This document shows, in pieces, positions 54,888 through 63,402 of a stretch of DNA of 64,000 nucleotides. Every line of letters starts with the position of its first letter. The first letter of the stretch is position 1. A program made the translations under genes and the position numbers. The DNA is from Pseudomonas sp. MAG733B (GTDB taxonomy: Bacteria > Pseudomonadota > Gammaproteobacteria > Pseudomonadales > Pseudomonadaceae): NCBI RefSeq assembly GCF_036884845.1, contig NZ_CP145732.1, positions 2,418,001 through 2,482,000 on the forward strand, given 5' to 3'. The notes beneath the pieces were generated by a model. That model was not told the DNA's origin. It saw only the letters and a list, made by a program, of their open reading frames with translations, and did not search any database.

Positions 54888-57287
54888 ATGTCGTTGCACG
54901 CCGTGCGCCCAAAGATCCTGGGTTTTATCAGTGAAGATGTCTCGGCCTGGCTGGTCGCGCTCCTGGTTTTGCTCGTCGGCGGCATTCTCACGGGATTGTT
55001 GGCGTGGTCGACGCTCAATCTGTTTCACCATCAATTGCGGCAACGTTTTCAACTGCTGGCCAGTGAGCGTTACAGCCGTATCGAAGAACGTTTCGAAGAT
55101 CAGGAGCAGCGCCTCGATGGCCTGCGCAGGTTCTTTGCCAATTCCGATTCGGTCTCCCGAGAGGAATTCAATGGTTATACCCAACCTCTGTTGCACCGCA
55201 CCCAGGCGTATTCGTTTGCCGAACGGGTAAGTCGAGACGAACGCGCAGCTTTCGAGCGCGGTGTCCGGGATGAGGGCCTGAGTGACTTTACCCTGCGCGA
55301 ACTCAACGCTGACGGCCAGCTGCAATTGGCCGCAGAACGGGATGAGTACGTGGTGGTGCTGTACAGCCAGACGCAAAGCAAACTCGGCTCTCCGCTGGGC
55401 TACGATTTGCTGGCGCAACCGTTGCGGCGCGCGACCCTGGAGCGGGCCGATCAGCATGGGCGCATGGCGGTCTCGCAACCGATGCACCTGGTCAGTATTG
55501 AACCGGCGTATGCGCGGGGCGTGCTGCTAGTCGCGCCGGTCATGCTGCGCAATCAACCGGACACGTCGGCGAGCAAGCCGTTCGGCTACGTCATGGCGGT
55601 CATCAGCATGCGACAGTTGTTGGCCGACGGATTGCCGGAGGCGGGCCGGGATTATCTCTCGGTGCGTATCCTCGACCTGTCCATCGATGATCAGCACGAA
55701 GTCCTGTTTGAATCACCGAACCCGCCTGCCGTCAGCGAATTGTCCGCGACCCGGCTGTTGCGCCTGGCGGACCACGAGTATCAAGTCGACATCCAGCCCA
55801 GTGAAGCTTTCCTGCAGGCCAACCATTCCTCGGTGACCACATTGGTCGTACTCGGTGGTTTGCTCAGTGTGCTGCTCAGTGCCTTGCTCTACGTGCTGGT
55901 CAGTCAGCGGCAGCGCGCGCTGAAAATGGTGGAGCAACGCACCGAAGAACTGCGCGCCCGCGAACTGGAACTACGCGGCACCCACGGCCAATTACGCGGC
56001 GTGCTGAATGCCGCGACCCAAGTGGCGATCATCGCCACGGATCTGCGAGGGGTGATCAGTACCTTCAATGCCGGCGCCGAGCAGATGCTCGGATATACCA
56101 ACGCCGAGGTAGTGGGGCACATGACCCTGGAGAATCTGCACCTGCCCCGGGAGCTCGCGGCACGCTCGACGGAGTTGAGCGCACGTTTCGGCAAACCGGT
56201 CCCGACCTGTCACGCGATGTTGGTCGAAGGTAGCGTGGGTGGCGGTCATGAGGCGCGGGAGTGGACGCTGGTGCGAGGCGATGGCAGCCATTTGAGCGTG
56301 AACATGCTGGCCACACCGGTACTCGACGAGCAAGGCCTGTGGGTCGGGCACCTGGCGGTGTGCATCGACATCACCGAGCGCAAACGCGTGCATGAAGCTC
56401 TGGCCGCGCGGGACCTGTTGCTGAAGAAGCTCAGCGCCCATGTCCCCGGTGGCATCTATCAATTCAAGATGGAATTCGACGGTCGCTTCAGCGTCATCTA
56501 TGCCAGCGACGGCATTCGCGAAATCTACGAACTCGAACCCGACGTGTTGTTGCTTAATGCCGAAGCGATCTTCACGCGGATTCATCCCCAGGACACCACG
56601 CGCGTACGCGCTTCGATCCGTGATTCGGCGGATACCCTCGGCCATTGGCGCGAAGAGTACCGCGTGCAATTGCCGCAACGTGGCCTGCGCTGGGTCCGTG
56701 GCGAGGCGACGCCGGAAGAACTGCCAGGCGGTGGTGTGCTGTGGCATGGCTACATTTCGGACATCACCGACATGAAGCGGGTGGAAGAAGAACTGCGTGC
56801 GCTGTCGATCACCGATTCGCTGACCGGCATCCATAACCGCCGCTATTTCCAGGAGCGCCTGACCACCGAGATGGCTCGGGTAGAACGCGGTGGCGGCGAG
56901 CTATCGGTGATCATGCTCGACATCGACCACTTCAAGCGCATCAATGATCAGCACGGCCATGCTGTCGGCGATCGGGTGTTGCAGGTGGTGTGCGAGCGCA
57001 TCGGCCATCGGTTGCGACGCACGGATGTTTTTTGCCGTTTGGGCGGTGAGGAATTCATGGTGCTGTGCCCGGACATCGACGGCGAACAGGCTTATGTGCT
57101 GGCGCTGGAGTTGTGGCAAGGCTTGCGTAGCTCACCGATCGATGAGGTCGGTGTCGTCACTGCGAGTTTCGGGATTGCCAGTTGGCGGGTCGGCGAGGGC
57201 GCGGATGCGCTGCTGCTGAGGGCGGACTCGGGGGTGTATGCGGCGAAGCAGGAGGGCAGGGATCGAGTGCAGGGCGAGACGAATTAA
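54888..57287 (+). CDS. Membrane diguanylate cyclase with CHASE, PAS and GGDEF domains
   Basis: The ~799-residue protein has two transmembrane helices (residues ~18-45 and ~315-340) enclosing a periplasmic CHASE sensor (~60-290; GYTQPLLHRTQAYSFAERVS). Two PAS/PAC domains follow (~370-490 and ~505-625), then a C-terminal GGDEF domain with an intact GGEEF active site and an upstream RxxD inhibitory site (RRTD, five residues before). It should make c-di-GMP and be product-inhibited. There is no EAL domain. Start is ATG 54888 or TTG 54879; neither has a strong ribosome site. The ligand is unknown. Confidence 0.92.
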   Translation: MSLHAVRPKILGFISEDVSAWLVALLVLLVGGILTGLLAWSTLNLFHHQLRQRFQLLASERYSRIEERFEDQEQRLDGLRRFFANSDSVSREEFNGYTQPLLHRTQAYSFAERVSRDERAAFERGVRDEGLSDFTLRELNADGQLQLAAERDEYVVVLYSQTQSKLGSPLGYDLLAQPLRRATLERADQHGRMAVSQPMHLVSIEPAYARGVLLVAPVMLRNQPDTSASKPFGYVMAVISMRQLLADGLPEAGRDYLSVRILDLSIDDQHEVLFESPNPPAVSELSATRLLRLADHEYQVDIQPSEAFLQANHSSVTTLVVLGGLLSVLLSALLYVLVSQRQRALKMVEQRTEELRARELELRGTHGQLRGVLNAATQVAIIATDLRGVISTFNAGAEQMLGYTNAEVVGHMTLENLHLPRELAARSTELSARFGKPVPTCHAMLVEGSVGGGHEAREWTLVRGDGSHLSVNMLATPVLDEQGLWVGHLAVCIDITERKRVHEALAARDLLLKKLSAHVPGGIYQFKMEFDGRFSVIYASDGIREIYELEPDVLLLNAEAIFTRIHPQDTTRVRASIRDSADTLGHWREEYRVQLPQRGLRWVRGEATPEELPGGGVLWHGYISDITDMKRVEEELRALSITDSLTGIHNRRYFQERLTTEMARVERGGGELSVIMLDIDHFKRINDQHGHAVGDRVLQVVCERIGHRLRRTDVFCRLGGEEFMVLCPDIDGEQAYVLALELWQGLRSSPIDEVGVVTASFGIASWRVGEGADALLLRADSGVYAAKQEGRDRVQGETN

Positions 57288-57306
57288 TCAGATTGTTCGC
57301 AAACCC

Positions 57307-57411
57307 TGTAGGAGCCGAGCTTGCTCGCGATAGCGGAAGGTCAGTCACATCCATGTTGAATGTGCTGCCGCCATCGTCGGATCGCCGCCCGGAGCAAGCT
57401 CAGCTCCTACA
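57307..57411. repeat. REP-type inverted repeat (GTAGGAGC family), widely spaced arms
   Basis: TGTAGGAGCCGAGCTTGCTC (57307 on) and the complement ending GCTCCTACA (57411), with a degraded centre. Lies between the convergent cyclase and dacB genes. Confidence 0.8.
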
Positions 57412-57440
57412 AGGGATCTCTGCAGTCCTCTGGGGCCGGG

Positions 57441-58901
57441 TTACAGGACCGAAGCGGTCTGCGGCAATTTCGGCTGGCGATACAGGTCCAGCAGCACCTG
57501 ATCCAGAACCGACGAGGCGCCGAACGGGGCCTTGTCGTTGAGGATCGCAACCACCGCCCAGGTGTTGCCGTTGACGTCGCGGCTGAAACCGGCGATGGCG
57601 CGCACGGTGTTCAGGGTGCCGGTCTTGACGTGGGCTTCACCGCGCATCGCGGTGGTCTTCAGGCGTTTGCGCATGGTGCCGTCGGTGCCGGCAATCGGCA
57701 TCGAGCTGATGTACTCGGCCGCGTAAGGGCTGTGCCACGCGGCTTGCAGCATAGAGGCCATTTCCCGGGCGCTGACGCGTTCGGCGCGGGACAGGCCGGA
57801 GCCGTTCTCCATCACCAGGTGTGGCGCGGTGATGCCTTTCTTCGCCAGCCACTGGCGCACTACGCGCTGGGCAGCCTTGGCGTCATCGCCATCGGCGTCG
57901 GTGCGGAATTTTTGCCCTAGGCTCAGGAACAGCTGCTGGGCCATGGTGTTGTTACTGTACTTGTTGATGTCGCGGATGATTTCCGCGAGGTCCGGCGAGA
58001 ACGCCCGTGCCAGCACCTTGGCGTCTTTCGGCGTTGGCGCCAGCACATCCTTGCCCTGAATGCTGCCACCCAGCTCTTTCCAGATTGCGCGCACGGCGCC
58101 AGCGGTGTAGGTCGCGTGGTCGAGCAGCGAAAGGTAAGTCTGCGAGCTGCAGCCTTCACCCAGCTGACCGCCGACCGTGACAGTCACGCTGCCATCAGCC
58201 TGGGGCACCGGGTTGTAGCGCACGCCACCGGTGCATTGCTTGGAGTTGAGGGCCTTGACCTGATTGTCGATGCGGATGCTGGCGATCGGCGGCTCAACCG
58301 AGACCAGCACCTTGCCCGAATCGTTACGTGCAACGAATCGCAGGGCCTTGAGGTTGACCAGCAGCGCATCGGGCTTGACCAGGAACGGCTTGTTCTCGTC
58401 GTTGCCGTCGTCGTTGAACTCGGGCAGTTGCGGTTGCACGAAGAAGTTCTTGTCCAGCACCAGGTCGCCGGTGACCTGGGTTACGCCGTTGGCGCGCAGA
58501 TCGCGCATCAGCAGCCAGAGTTTTTCCATGTTCAGCTTCGGATCACCGCCACCCTTGAGGTAGAGGTTGCCGTTGAGGATGCCGCCGCTGAGGGTGCCAT
58601 CGGTGTAGAACTCGGTTTTCCACTGGTGATTCGGGCCGAGCATTTCCAGCGCCGCATAAGTGGTGACCAGCTTCATGGTCGACGCCGGGTTGACCGACAC
58701 GTCGGCGTTGAAAATGGTCGGGGTGCCGGGGCCGGTGAGCGGAATCATCACCAGCGACAGGGCGTTGTCCTGAAGCTTGCTGGCCTTGAGGGCTTTTTCA
58801 ACGTTGGGCGACAGAGCGGTGTTGATCGGTTCAGCGGAAACGGGGAGGGCCAGCGGCAAAAGAAGGCTGGCGAGCAGCAATGGACGCAACGATTTGATCA
58901 T
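57441..58901 (-). CDS. dacB: D-alanyl-D-alanine carboxypeptidase/endopeptidase (PBP4 type)
   Basis: Class C low-molecular-mass penicillin-binding protein trimming peptidoglycan in the periplasm. The 486-residue precursor has a signal peptide ending VSA (about 23). The active-site triad is intact: Ser74-T-M-K77, the SNN motif in KYSNNTMAQ, and KTG in VKTGTLN. The order rmf-rlmKL-(cyclase)-dacB-yggL resembles P. aeruginosa except for the cyclase. Confidence 0.95.
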   Translation of the reverse strand: MIKSLRPLLLASLLLPLALPVSAEPINTALSPNVEKALKASKLQDNALSLVMIPLTGPGTPTIFNADVSVNPASTMKLVTTYAALEMLGPNHQWKTEFYTDGTLSGGILNGNLYLKGGGDPKLNMEKLWLLMRDLRANGVTQVTGDLVLDKNFFVQPQLPEFNDDGNDENKPFLVKPDALLVNLKALRFVARNDSGKVLVSVEPPIASIRIDNQVKALNSKQCTGGVRYNPVPQADGSVTVTVGGQLGEGCSSQTYLSLLDHATYTAGAVRAIWKELGGSIQGKDVLAPTPKDAKVLARAFSPDLAEIIRDINKYSNNTMAQQLFLSLGQKFRTDADGDDAKAAQRVVRQWLAKKGITAPHLVMENGSGLSRAERVSAREMASMLQAAWHSPYAAEYISSMPIAGTDGTMRKRLKTTAMRGEAHVKTGTLNTVRAIAGFSRDVNGNTWAVVAILNDKAPFGASSVLDQVLLDLYRQPKLPQTASVL

Positions 58902-59133
58902 GTGAAATAAAACCCTACAGCCGAGGGGGAAAAGACGAGGGCATGAACATGAAAGCCCTCCGCGGTCATGAAAGTGTCGGCATTATGCCCCAAGGTGTCG
59001 TGGCTTGTGCCGTGCCTTGGCCTTCTAATCCGCTATTTTTTTACCGGCGGTAGGCTGCGGCCGTTCAGAGACGGGCAATTGGCGGCTTAAACTGCTAAAG
59101 TGCCGGCCGTTATTACTTAAGAGGATTGTTCCA

Positions 59134-59478
59134 ATGGCGACTAACCGTTCCCAGCGTCTGCGCAAAAAACTGTGCGTCGATGAATTTCAAGAGCTGGGTT
59201 TCGAGCTGAACCTGGATTTCAAAGAAGATTTGGCTGATGAAGCCATTGATGCTTTCCTCGATGCGTTCCTCAAAGAAGCCATGGAAGCCAATGGTCTCGG
59301 TTATGTTGGCGGTGACGACTTCGGTCTGGTATGCCTGCAGAAGCGTGGCTCGGTTTCCGAAGAGCAGCGTGCAGCTGTAGAAGCTTGGCTCAAAGGCCGC
59401 AGCGAGCTGACCGAAGCCACTGTCAGCCCATTGATCGACGTCTGGTACCCGGAAAAGCCGATCAATCCGGTAGCTTGA
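59134..59478 (+). CDS. yggL: YggL family protein (50S ribosome-associated, DUF469)
   Basis: The 114-residue acidic protein starts MATNRSQRLRKKLCVDEFQELGF and contains the family segment GLGYVGGDDFGLVC. YggL of E. coli has been linked to 50S subunit maturation (literature recall). AGAGGA precedes ATG 59134. Divergent from dacB, followed by a strong terminator. Confidence 0.93.
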   Translation: MATNRSQRLRKKLCVDEFQELGFELNLDFKEDLADEAIDAFLDAFLKEAMEANGLGYVGGDDFGLVCLQKRGSVSEEQRAAVEAWLKGRSELTEATVSPLIDVWYPEKPINPVA

Positions 59479-59485
59479 TGTTCTG

Positions 59486-59518
59486 AAAAACGGCGACCCT
59501 TGAGTCGCCGTTTTTTTT
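59486..59518 (+). terminator. Intrinsic terminator of yggL
   Basis: CGGCGAC (59491-59497) with GTCGCCG (59504-59510), A5 before and eight T after. Confidence 0.92.
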
Positions 59519-59526
59519 GATTAAAG

Positions 59527-59610
59527 GATCGCAGCCTCGTTGCACTCGACAGCTCCTACAAGGGAATGCGATTTCCTGTAGGAGCTGTCGAGTGCAACGA
59601 GGCTGCGATC
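59527..59610. repeat. Perfect 34-bp inverted repeat, REP-type
   Basis: The arms 59527-59560 and 59577-59610 are exact reverse complements over 34 bases, separated by 16 bases. The ends share the AGCTCCTACA/TGTAGGAGCT core of the genome's REP family. It ends two bases before the stop codon of the BenE-family gene. Confidence 0.93.
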
Positions 59611-59612
59611 TT

Positions 59613-60803
59613 TCAGCTTTTACGCCAGTTCAAAATCAACAGCGTCACCACCCCCGCCACAATCCCCCAGAACGCCGATCCGATGGAAAACAGCGTCAGC
59701 CCTGATGCCGTGACCATGAAGGTGATCAGCGCCGCTTCACGTTCCTTCACTTCACTCATGGCGATGCTCAGACCATTGATGATCGAGCCGAACAGCGCCA
59801 GTGCGGCAATCGACAGCACCAGTTCCTTGGGCAATGCGGCAAACAGCGCCGCCAACGTAGCGCCGAACACCCCGGCGATCCCGTAGAAAATCCCGCACCA
59901 CACCGCCGCCGTGTAGCGTTTGCTGCGATCTTCATGGGCATGCGGCCCGGTGCAGATCGCCGCGCTGATGGCGGCCAGGTTGATCCCGTGGGAGCCAAAC
60001 GGTGCCAGCAGCAACGAGGCGATGCCGGTGGTGGTGATCAGCGGCGAGGCCGGCACGCTGTAGCCATCGGCGCGCAATACGGCGATGCCTGGCATGTTTT
60101 GCGAAGTCATCGCCACCACGAACAGCGGGATGCCGATGCTGATCGTCGCTGCCAGGGAAAAATGCGGCGTGGTCCAGACCGGCGTCGCGACTTCCAGATG
60201 GAAACCGCTGAAGTCCAGCAACCCCATGAGCCCCGACAGCGCCGTGCCGATCAACAACGCGCCCAATACCGCATAGCGCGGAGACAGGCGCTTGATTACC
60301 AGGTAAGTGAAGAACATGCCCAGCACCAGCGCGGTGCGGTGCTGGGCGGCGACGAAGATTTCGCTGCCGATCTTGAACAGAATCCCCGCCAGCAATGCCG
60401 CCGCCAAGGACGCCGGGATCTTTTTCACCAGTCGCTCGAAACTGCCGGTCAGCCCGCAAATAGTCACCAGCACCGCGCAGGTAATATAGGCGCCGATGGC
60501 TTCGCCGTAACTGACGCCGCCCAGGCTGGTGATCAGCAGCGCCGCGCCCGGAGTCGACCAGGCAATGGTGATCGGCGTGCGATAGCGCAGCGACAGGCCG
60601 ATCGAGCACACCGCCATGCCGATGGAAATCGCCCAGATCCACGAGGAAATCTGCCCGCTGGTCAGGCCCGCCGCTTGTCCGGCCTGAAACATCAGGACCA
60701 GGGAACTGGTGTAGCCGGTCATCATGGCTATGAAGCCGGCGACAATGGCCGAAGGTGAAGTGTCGGCCCATGGGCGCAGGCGGGTTTGCGTGGCGTCGTT
60801 CAT
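59613..60803 (-). CDS. BenE-family (benzoate/H+ symporter-like) membrane transporter
   Basis: The 396-residue protein has about twelve hydrophobic segments and the BenE signatures YTSSLVLMFQAGQAAGLT near residue 25 and WSTPGAALL near 75, with GSHGINLAAISAAICTG in the second half. The related E. coli YdcO has no firm substrate; here a benzoate-degradation cluster is absent from the window, so the substrate is open. Start at 60803 (MNDATQ). Confidence 0.88.
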   Translation of the reverse strand: MNDATQTRLRPWADTSPSAIVAGFIAMMTGYTSSLVLMFQAGQAAGLTSGQISSWIWAISIGMAVCSIGLSLRYRTPITIAWSTPGAALLITSLGGVSYGEAIGAYITCAVLVTICGLTGSFERLVKKIPASLAAALLAGILFKIGSEIFVAAQHRTALVLGMFFTYLVIKRLSPRYAVLGALLIGTALSGLMGLLDFSGFHLEVATPVWTTPHFSLAATISIGIPLFVVAMTSQNMPGIAVLRADGYSVPASPLITTTGIASLLLAPFGSHGINLAAISAAICTGPHAHEDRSKRYTAAVWCGIFYGIAGVFGATLAALFAALPKELVLSIAALALFGSIINGLSIAMSEVKEREAALITFMVTASGLTLFSIGSAFWGIVAGVVTLLILNWRKS

Positions 60804-60854
60804 GACAGCGCTGTTCCTTGATACGTATGAAAATGTCCGCCGCAACACTGAAAC

Positions 60855-60945
60855 TGTAGGAGCCGGCTTGCTCGCGATGGCGGAGAATCAGTCGACATGA
60901 ATGTTGAATGTCAAACCGCTATCGCGAGCAAGCTCGGCTCCTACA
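60855..60945. repeat. REP-type inverted repeat (GTAGGAGC family)
   Basis: TGTAGGAGCCGGCTTGCTCG... and the complement ending GGCTCCTACA, in the 358-base divergent gap between the transporter and the GntR regulator. Confidence 0.85.
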
Positions 60946-61057
60946 AGAGGTCGTGCCAATCCCACGGATACTGCGTTAAAGCCTAAACTCAAAAGTAACC
61001 GAACGTTGCTATACAGCAGAAGCGACAAACAGCCATACAGTCGTGTTGCCACTAACC

Positions 61058-61069
61058 ATTGTGTACAAT
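61058..61069. promoter_or_regulatory. Candidate GntR operator before the regulator gene
   Basis: Perfect palindrome ATTGT-GT-ACAAT, 92 bases before the regulator start. TTGTnnACAA-like sites are the usual form for FCD-type GntR proteins; its second half TACAAT could also serve as a -10 box. Points to autoregulation. Confidence 0.5.
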
Positions 61070-61161
61070 CGCAGTGTTTTTTACGCGATACTTGCCAGCG
61101 ACCCACTGTGCCGTATTACAGTCACGGTCAATTCGCCGCAGTTCTCCCGACTCGAGTGCCC

Positions 61162-61926
61162 ATGAACGAACAGTTGCAGCCCCTAAAGAAACAACCGCGA
61201 GCAGGCAAAGCCGGCCGTAGCGGTACCCAGGACGATATTGTCTACGCGCATATCTTCGAGGCCATCCTCGAACAGCGTCTGGCGCCCGGCACCAAGTTGA
61301 GCGAAGAAGCGCTGGGGGAAATTTTTGGGGTCAGCCGCACCATCATTCGCCGCGCGTTGTCGCGCCTGGCCCATGAAGGCGTGGTGTTGCTGCGTCCGAA
61401 TCGCGGCGCCGTGGTCGCCAGCCCGAGCGTGGAAGAAGCCCGTCAGGTGTTCATGGCCCGCCGTCTGGTGGAGCGCGCGATCACCGAACTGGCCGTGCTA
61501 CACGCGACCGCCGAGCAGATCGCCGAATTGCGCCAGATGGTCAACGACGAACGCGACAGCTTCTCCCGTGGCGATCGCGGCGCCGGCATCCGTCTGTCGG
61601 GCGAATTCCACCTGAAACTGGCCGAAGCGGCGAAAAACGCGCCGCTGATCAGCTTCCAGCGCAGCCTCGTATCCCAGACGTCGCTGATCATCGCCCAGTA
61701 CGAAAGCGGCAACCGTTCCCACTGCTCCTACGACGAGCACACCCAGTTGATCGACGCCATCGAAAAGCGTGACGGTGAACTGGCGGTGAACCTGATGATG
61801 CATCACATGGATCACATCGACAGCAAACTCAACCTCGACGAAGAAAGTGCGTCGGATGATCTGCATGCGGTGTTCTCGCATCTGTTGCAGACCAAGAAGC
61901 CAGGGCGCTCGCCGGCCAAGCTCTGA
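61162..61926 (+). CDS. GntR-family regulator, FCD subgroup (probable purine-catabolism regulator)
   Basis: The 254-residue protein has an N-terminal winged helix (~25-92: LAPGTKLSEEALGEIFGVSRTIIRRALSRLAHEGVVLLRPNRGAVV) and a C-terminal FCD ligand domain (~98-225; metal-binding His in GEFHLKLAEAA, MMHHMDHID). The start was set at ATG 61162. It converges with guaD and xdhC, so control of guanine/xanthine breakdown is likely from context, not proven. Confidence 0.9.
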   Translation: MNEQLQPLKKQPRAGKAGRSGTQDDIVYAHIFEAILEQRLAPGTKLSEEALGEIFGVSRTIIRRALSRLAHEGVVLLRPNRGAVVASPSVEEARQVFMARRLVERAITELAVLHATAEQIAELRQMVNDERDSFSRGDRGAGIRLSGEFHLKLAEAAKNAPLISFQRSLVSQTSLIIAQYESGNRSHCSYDEHTQLIDAIEKRDGELAVNLMMHHMDHIDSKLNLDEESASDDLHAVFSHLLQTKKPGRSPAKL

Positions 61927-61946
61927 CCTGACACCGAGTCGCTCCA

Positions 61947-62019
61947 ATCGCTGGCAGGCCAGCTCCCACAGTGATTTGTGGCAAACGCAAAACCCTGTGG
62001 GAGCTGGCTTGCCAGCGAT
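61947..62019. repeat. REP-type inverted repeat (CTCCCACAG family)
   Basis: ATCGCTGGCAGGCCAGCTCC... (61947-61970) with complement (61996-62019). Second copy of the class at 7294-7366. Confidence 0.9.
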
Positions 62020-62040
62020 GGCGGACTGGCAGGCAATAAA

Positions 62041-62074
62041 AATCCCCCGGACTGAAAAGTGCGGGGGATTTTTT
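62041..62074. terminator. Bidirectional intrinsic terminator between gntR and guaD
   Basis: AATCCCCCG (62041-62049) pairs with CGGGGGATT (62062-62070), with A-rich sequence to the left and T-run to the right, so it works for both convergent genes. Confidence 0.9.
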
Positions 62075-62089
62075 ATGCCCGGAAAAACC

Positions 62090-63394
62090 TCAGCGCTGAT
62101 GCACCAGATTCCCCGCCGCATACGTCTGCTGCACAGTCCGGTCATCCCCCAGCGTCATCAACACAAACAACGACTCGGCGATGTTATTGGCCTGCTTCAA
62201 GCGATAGCTCAGCAGCGGTGTGGCGTTGTAGTCCAGCACCAGGAAGTCGGCGTCGGTGCCCGGTTGCAGGTTTCCGATCTTGTCTTCAAGACGCAGCGCC
62301 CGCGCGCCGCCGAGGGTGGCCAGGTACAGCGACTTGAACGGGCTCAAGCGCGCACCTTGCAGTTGCATCACCTTGTAGGCTTCGTTGAGCGTTTGCAGCA
62401 GCGAGAAACTGGTGCCGCCACCGACGTCGGTGCCGATGCCGACGTTGAGTTTGTGCTTCTCGGCCATCGGCAGGTTGAACAGGCCGCTGCCGAGGAAGAA
62501 GTTCGAAGTCGGGCAGAACGAGATGGCCGAACCGGTTTCCGCCAGGCGCGCGCACTCGTCATCGCACAAATGCACGCCGTGGGCGAACACCGAGCGCTCG
62601 CCGAGCAACTGGTAGTGATCGTAGACGTCCAGGTAGCCCTTGCGCTCCGGGAACAGCTCCTTGACCCACTCGATTTCCTTGAGGTTTTCGCTGATGTGGG
62701 TCTGCATGTACAGATCCGGGTATTCGGTCAGCAACTGGCCGGCCAAGGTCAGCTGTTCCGGGGTGCTGGTCGGGGCGAAACGCGGGGTCACGGCGTAGTG
62801 CAGGCGACCCTTGCCGTGCCAACGTTCGATCAGCGCCTTGCTTTCGACGTAGCTGGATTCGGCGGTGTCGGTCAGGTAGTCAGGAGCGTTGCGGTCCATC
62901 ATCACCTTGCCGGCGATCATCCGCAGGTCGAGCTGCTCGGCGGCTTCGAAGAACGAGTTCACCGATTGCGGGTGCACGCTGCCGAACACCAGCGCGGTGG
63001 TGGTGCCGTTGCGCAGCAATTCCTTGATGAAAATGTCCGCCACTTCGTCGGCATGGGCATTGTCGGCGAACTGACTTTCGCACGGGAAGGTGTAGGTGTT
63101 GAGCCAGTCCAGCAGTTGCTCGCCGTAGGCACCAACCATGCCGGTTTGTGGCAAGTGTATGTGCGTGTCGATGAAACCTGGGGTGATCAGCGCGTCCTGA
63201 TAATGGGTGATTTCAATGTCTGCGGGCAGGGTCGGCAGCAATTCGCTGGCGTGGCCAAGGGCGCTGATTTTACCGTTATCGACCACCAGCAAACCGTCTT
63301 CGAAATACTCGTACGAGGCTTCGATGCCCACTTCGGCAGGGTCGGCGATGCTGTGCAGGATGGCGGCGCGGTAGGCTTTGCGAGTCAGAGGCAT
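62090..63394 (-). CDS. guaD: Guanine deaminase
   Basis: Zn-dependent amidohydrolase converting guanine to xanthine. The 434-residue protein has the metal-binding FIDTHIHLPQ (about residue 80), the HISEN segment, FAHGVHL and a metal-ligand Asp in GIGTDVGGG. Lies 8 bases after xdhC, both on the minus strand, as in other Pseudomonas xdhABC-guaD operons. Confidence 0.96.
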   Translation of the reverse strand: MPLTRKAYRAAILHSIADPAEVGIEASYEYFEDGLLVVDNGKISALGHASELLPTLPADIEITHYQDALITPGFIDTHIHLPQTGMVGAYGEQLLDWLNTYTFPCESQFADNAHADEVADIFIKELLRNGTTTALVFGSVHPQSVNSFFEAAEQLDLRMIAGKVMMDRNAPDYLTDTAESSYVESKALIERWHGKGRLHYAVTPRFAPTSTPEQLTLAGQLLTEYPDLYMQTHISENLKEIEWVKELFPERKGYLDVYDHYQLLGERSVFAHGVHLCDDECARLAETGSAISFCPTSNFFLGSGLFNLPMAEKHKLNVGIGTDVGGGTSFSLLQTLNEAYKVMQLQGARLSPFKSLYLATLGGARALRLEDKIGNLQPGTDADFLVLDYNATPLLSYRLKQANNIAESLFVLMTLGDDRTVQQTYAAGNLVHQR

Positions 63395-63402
63395 GAGAAT
63401 TC

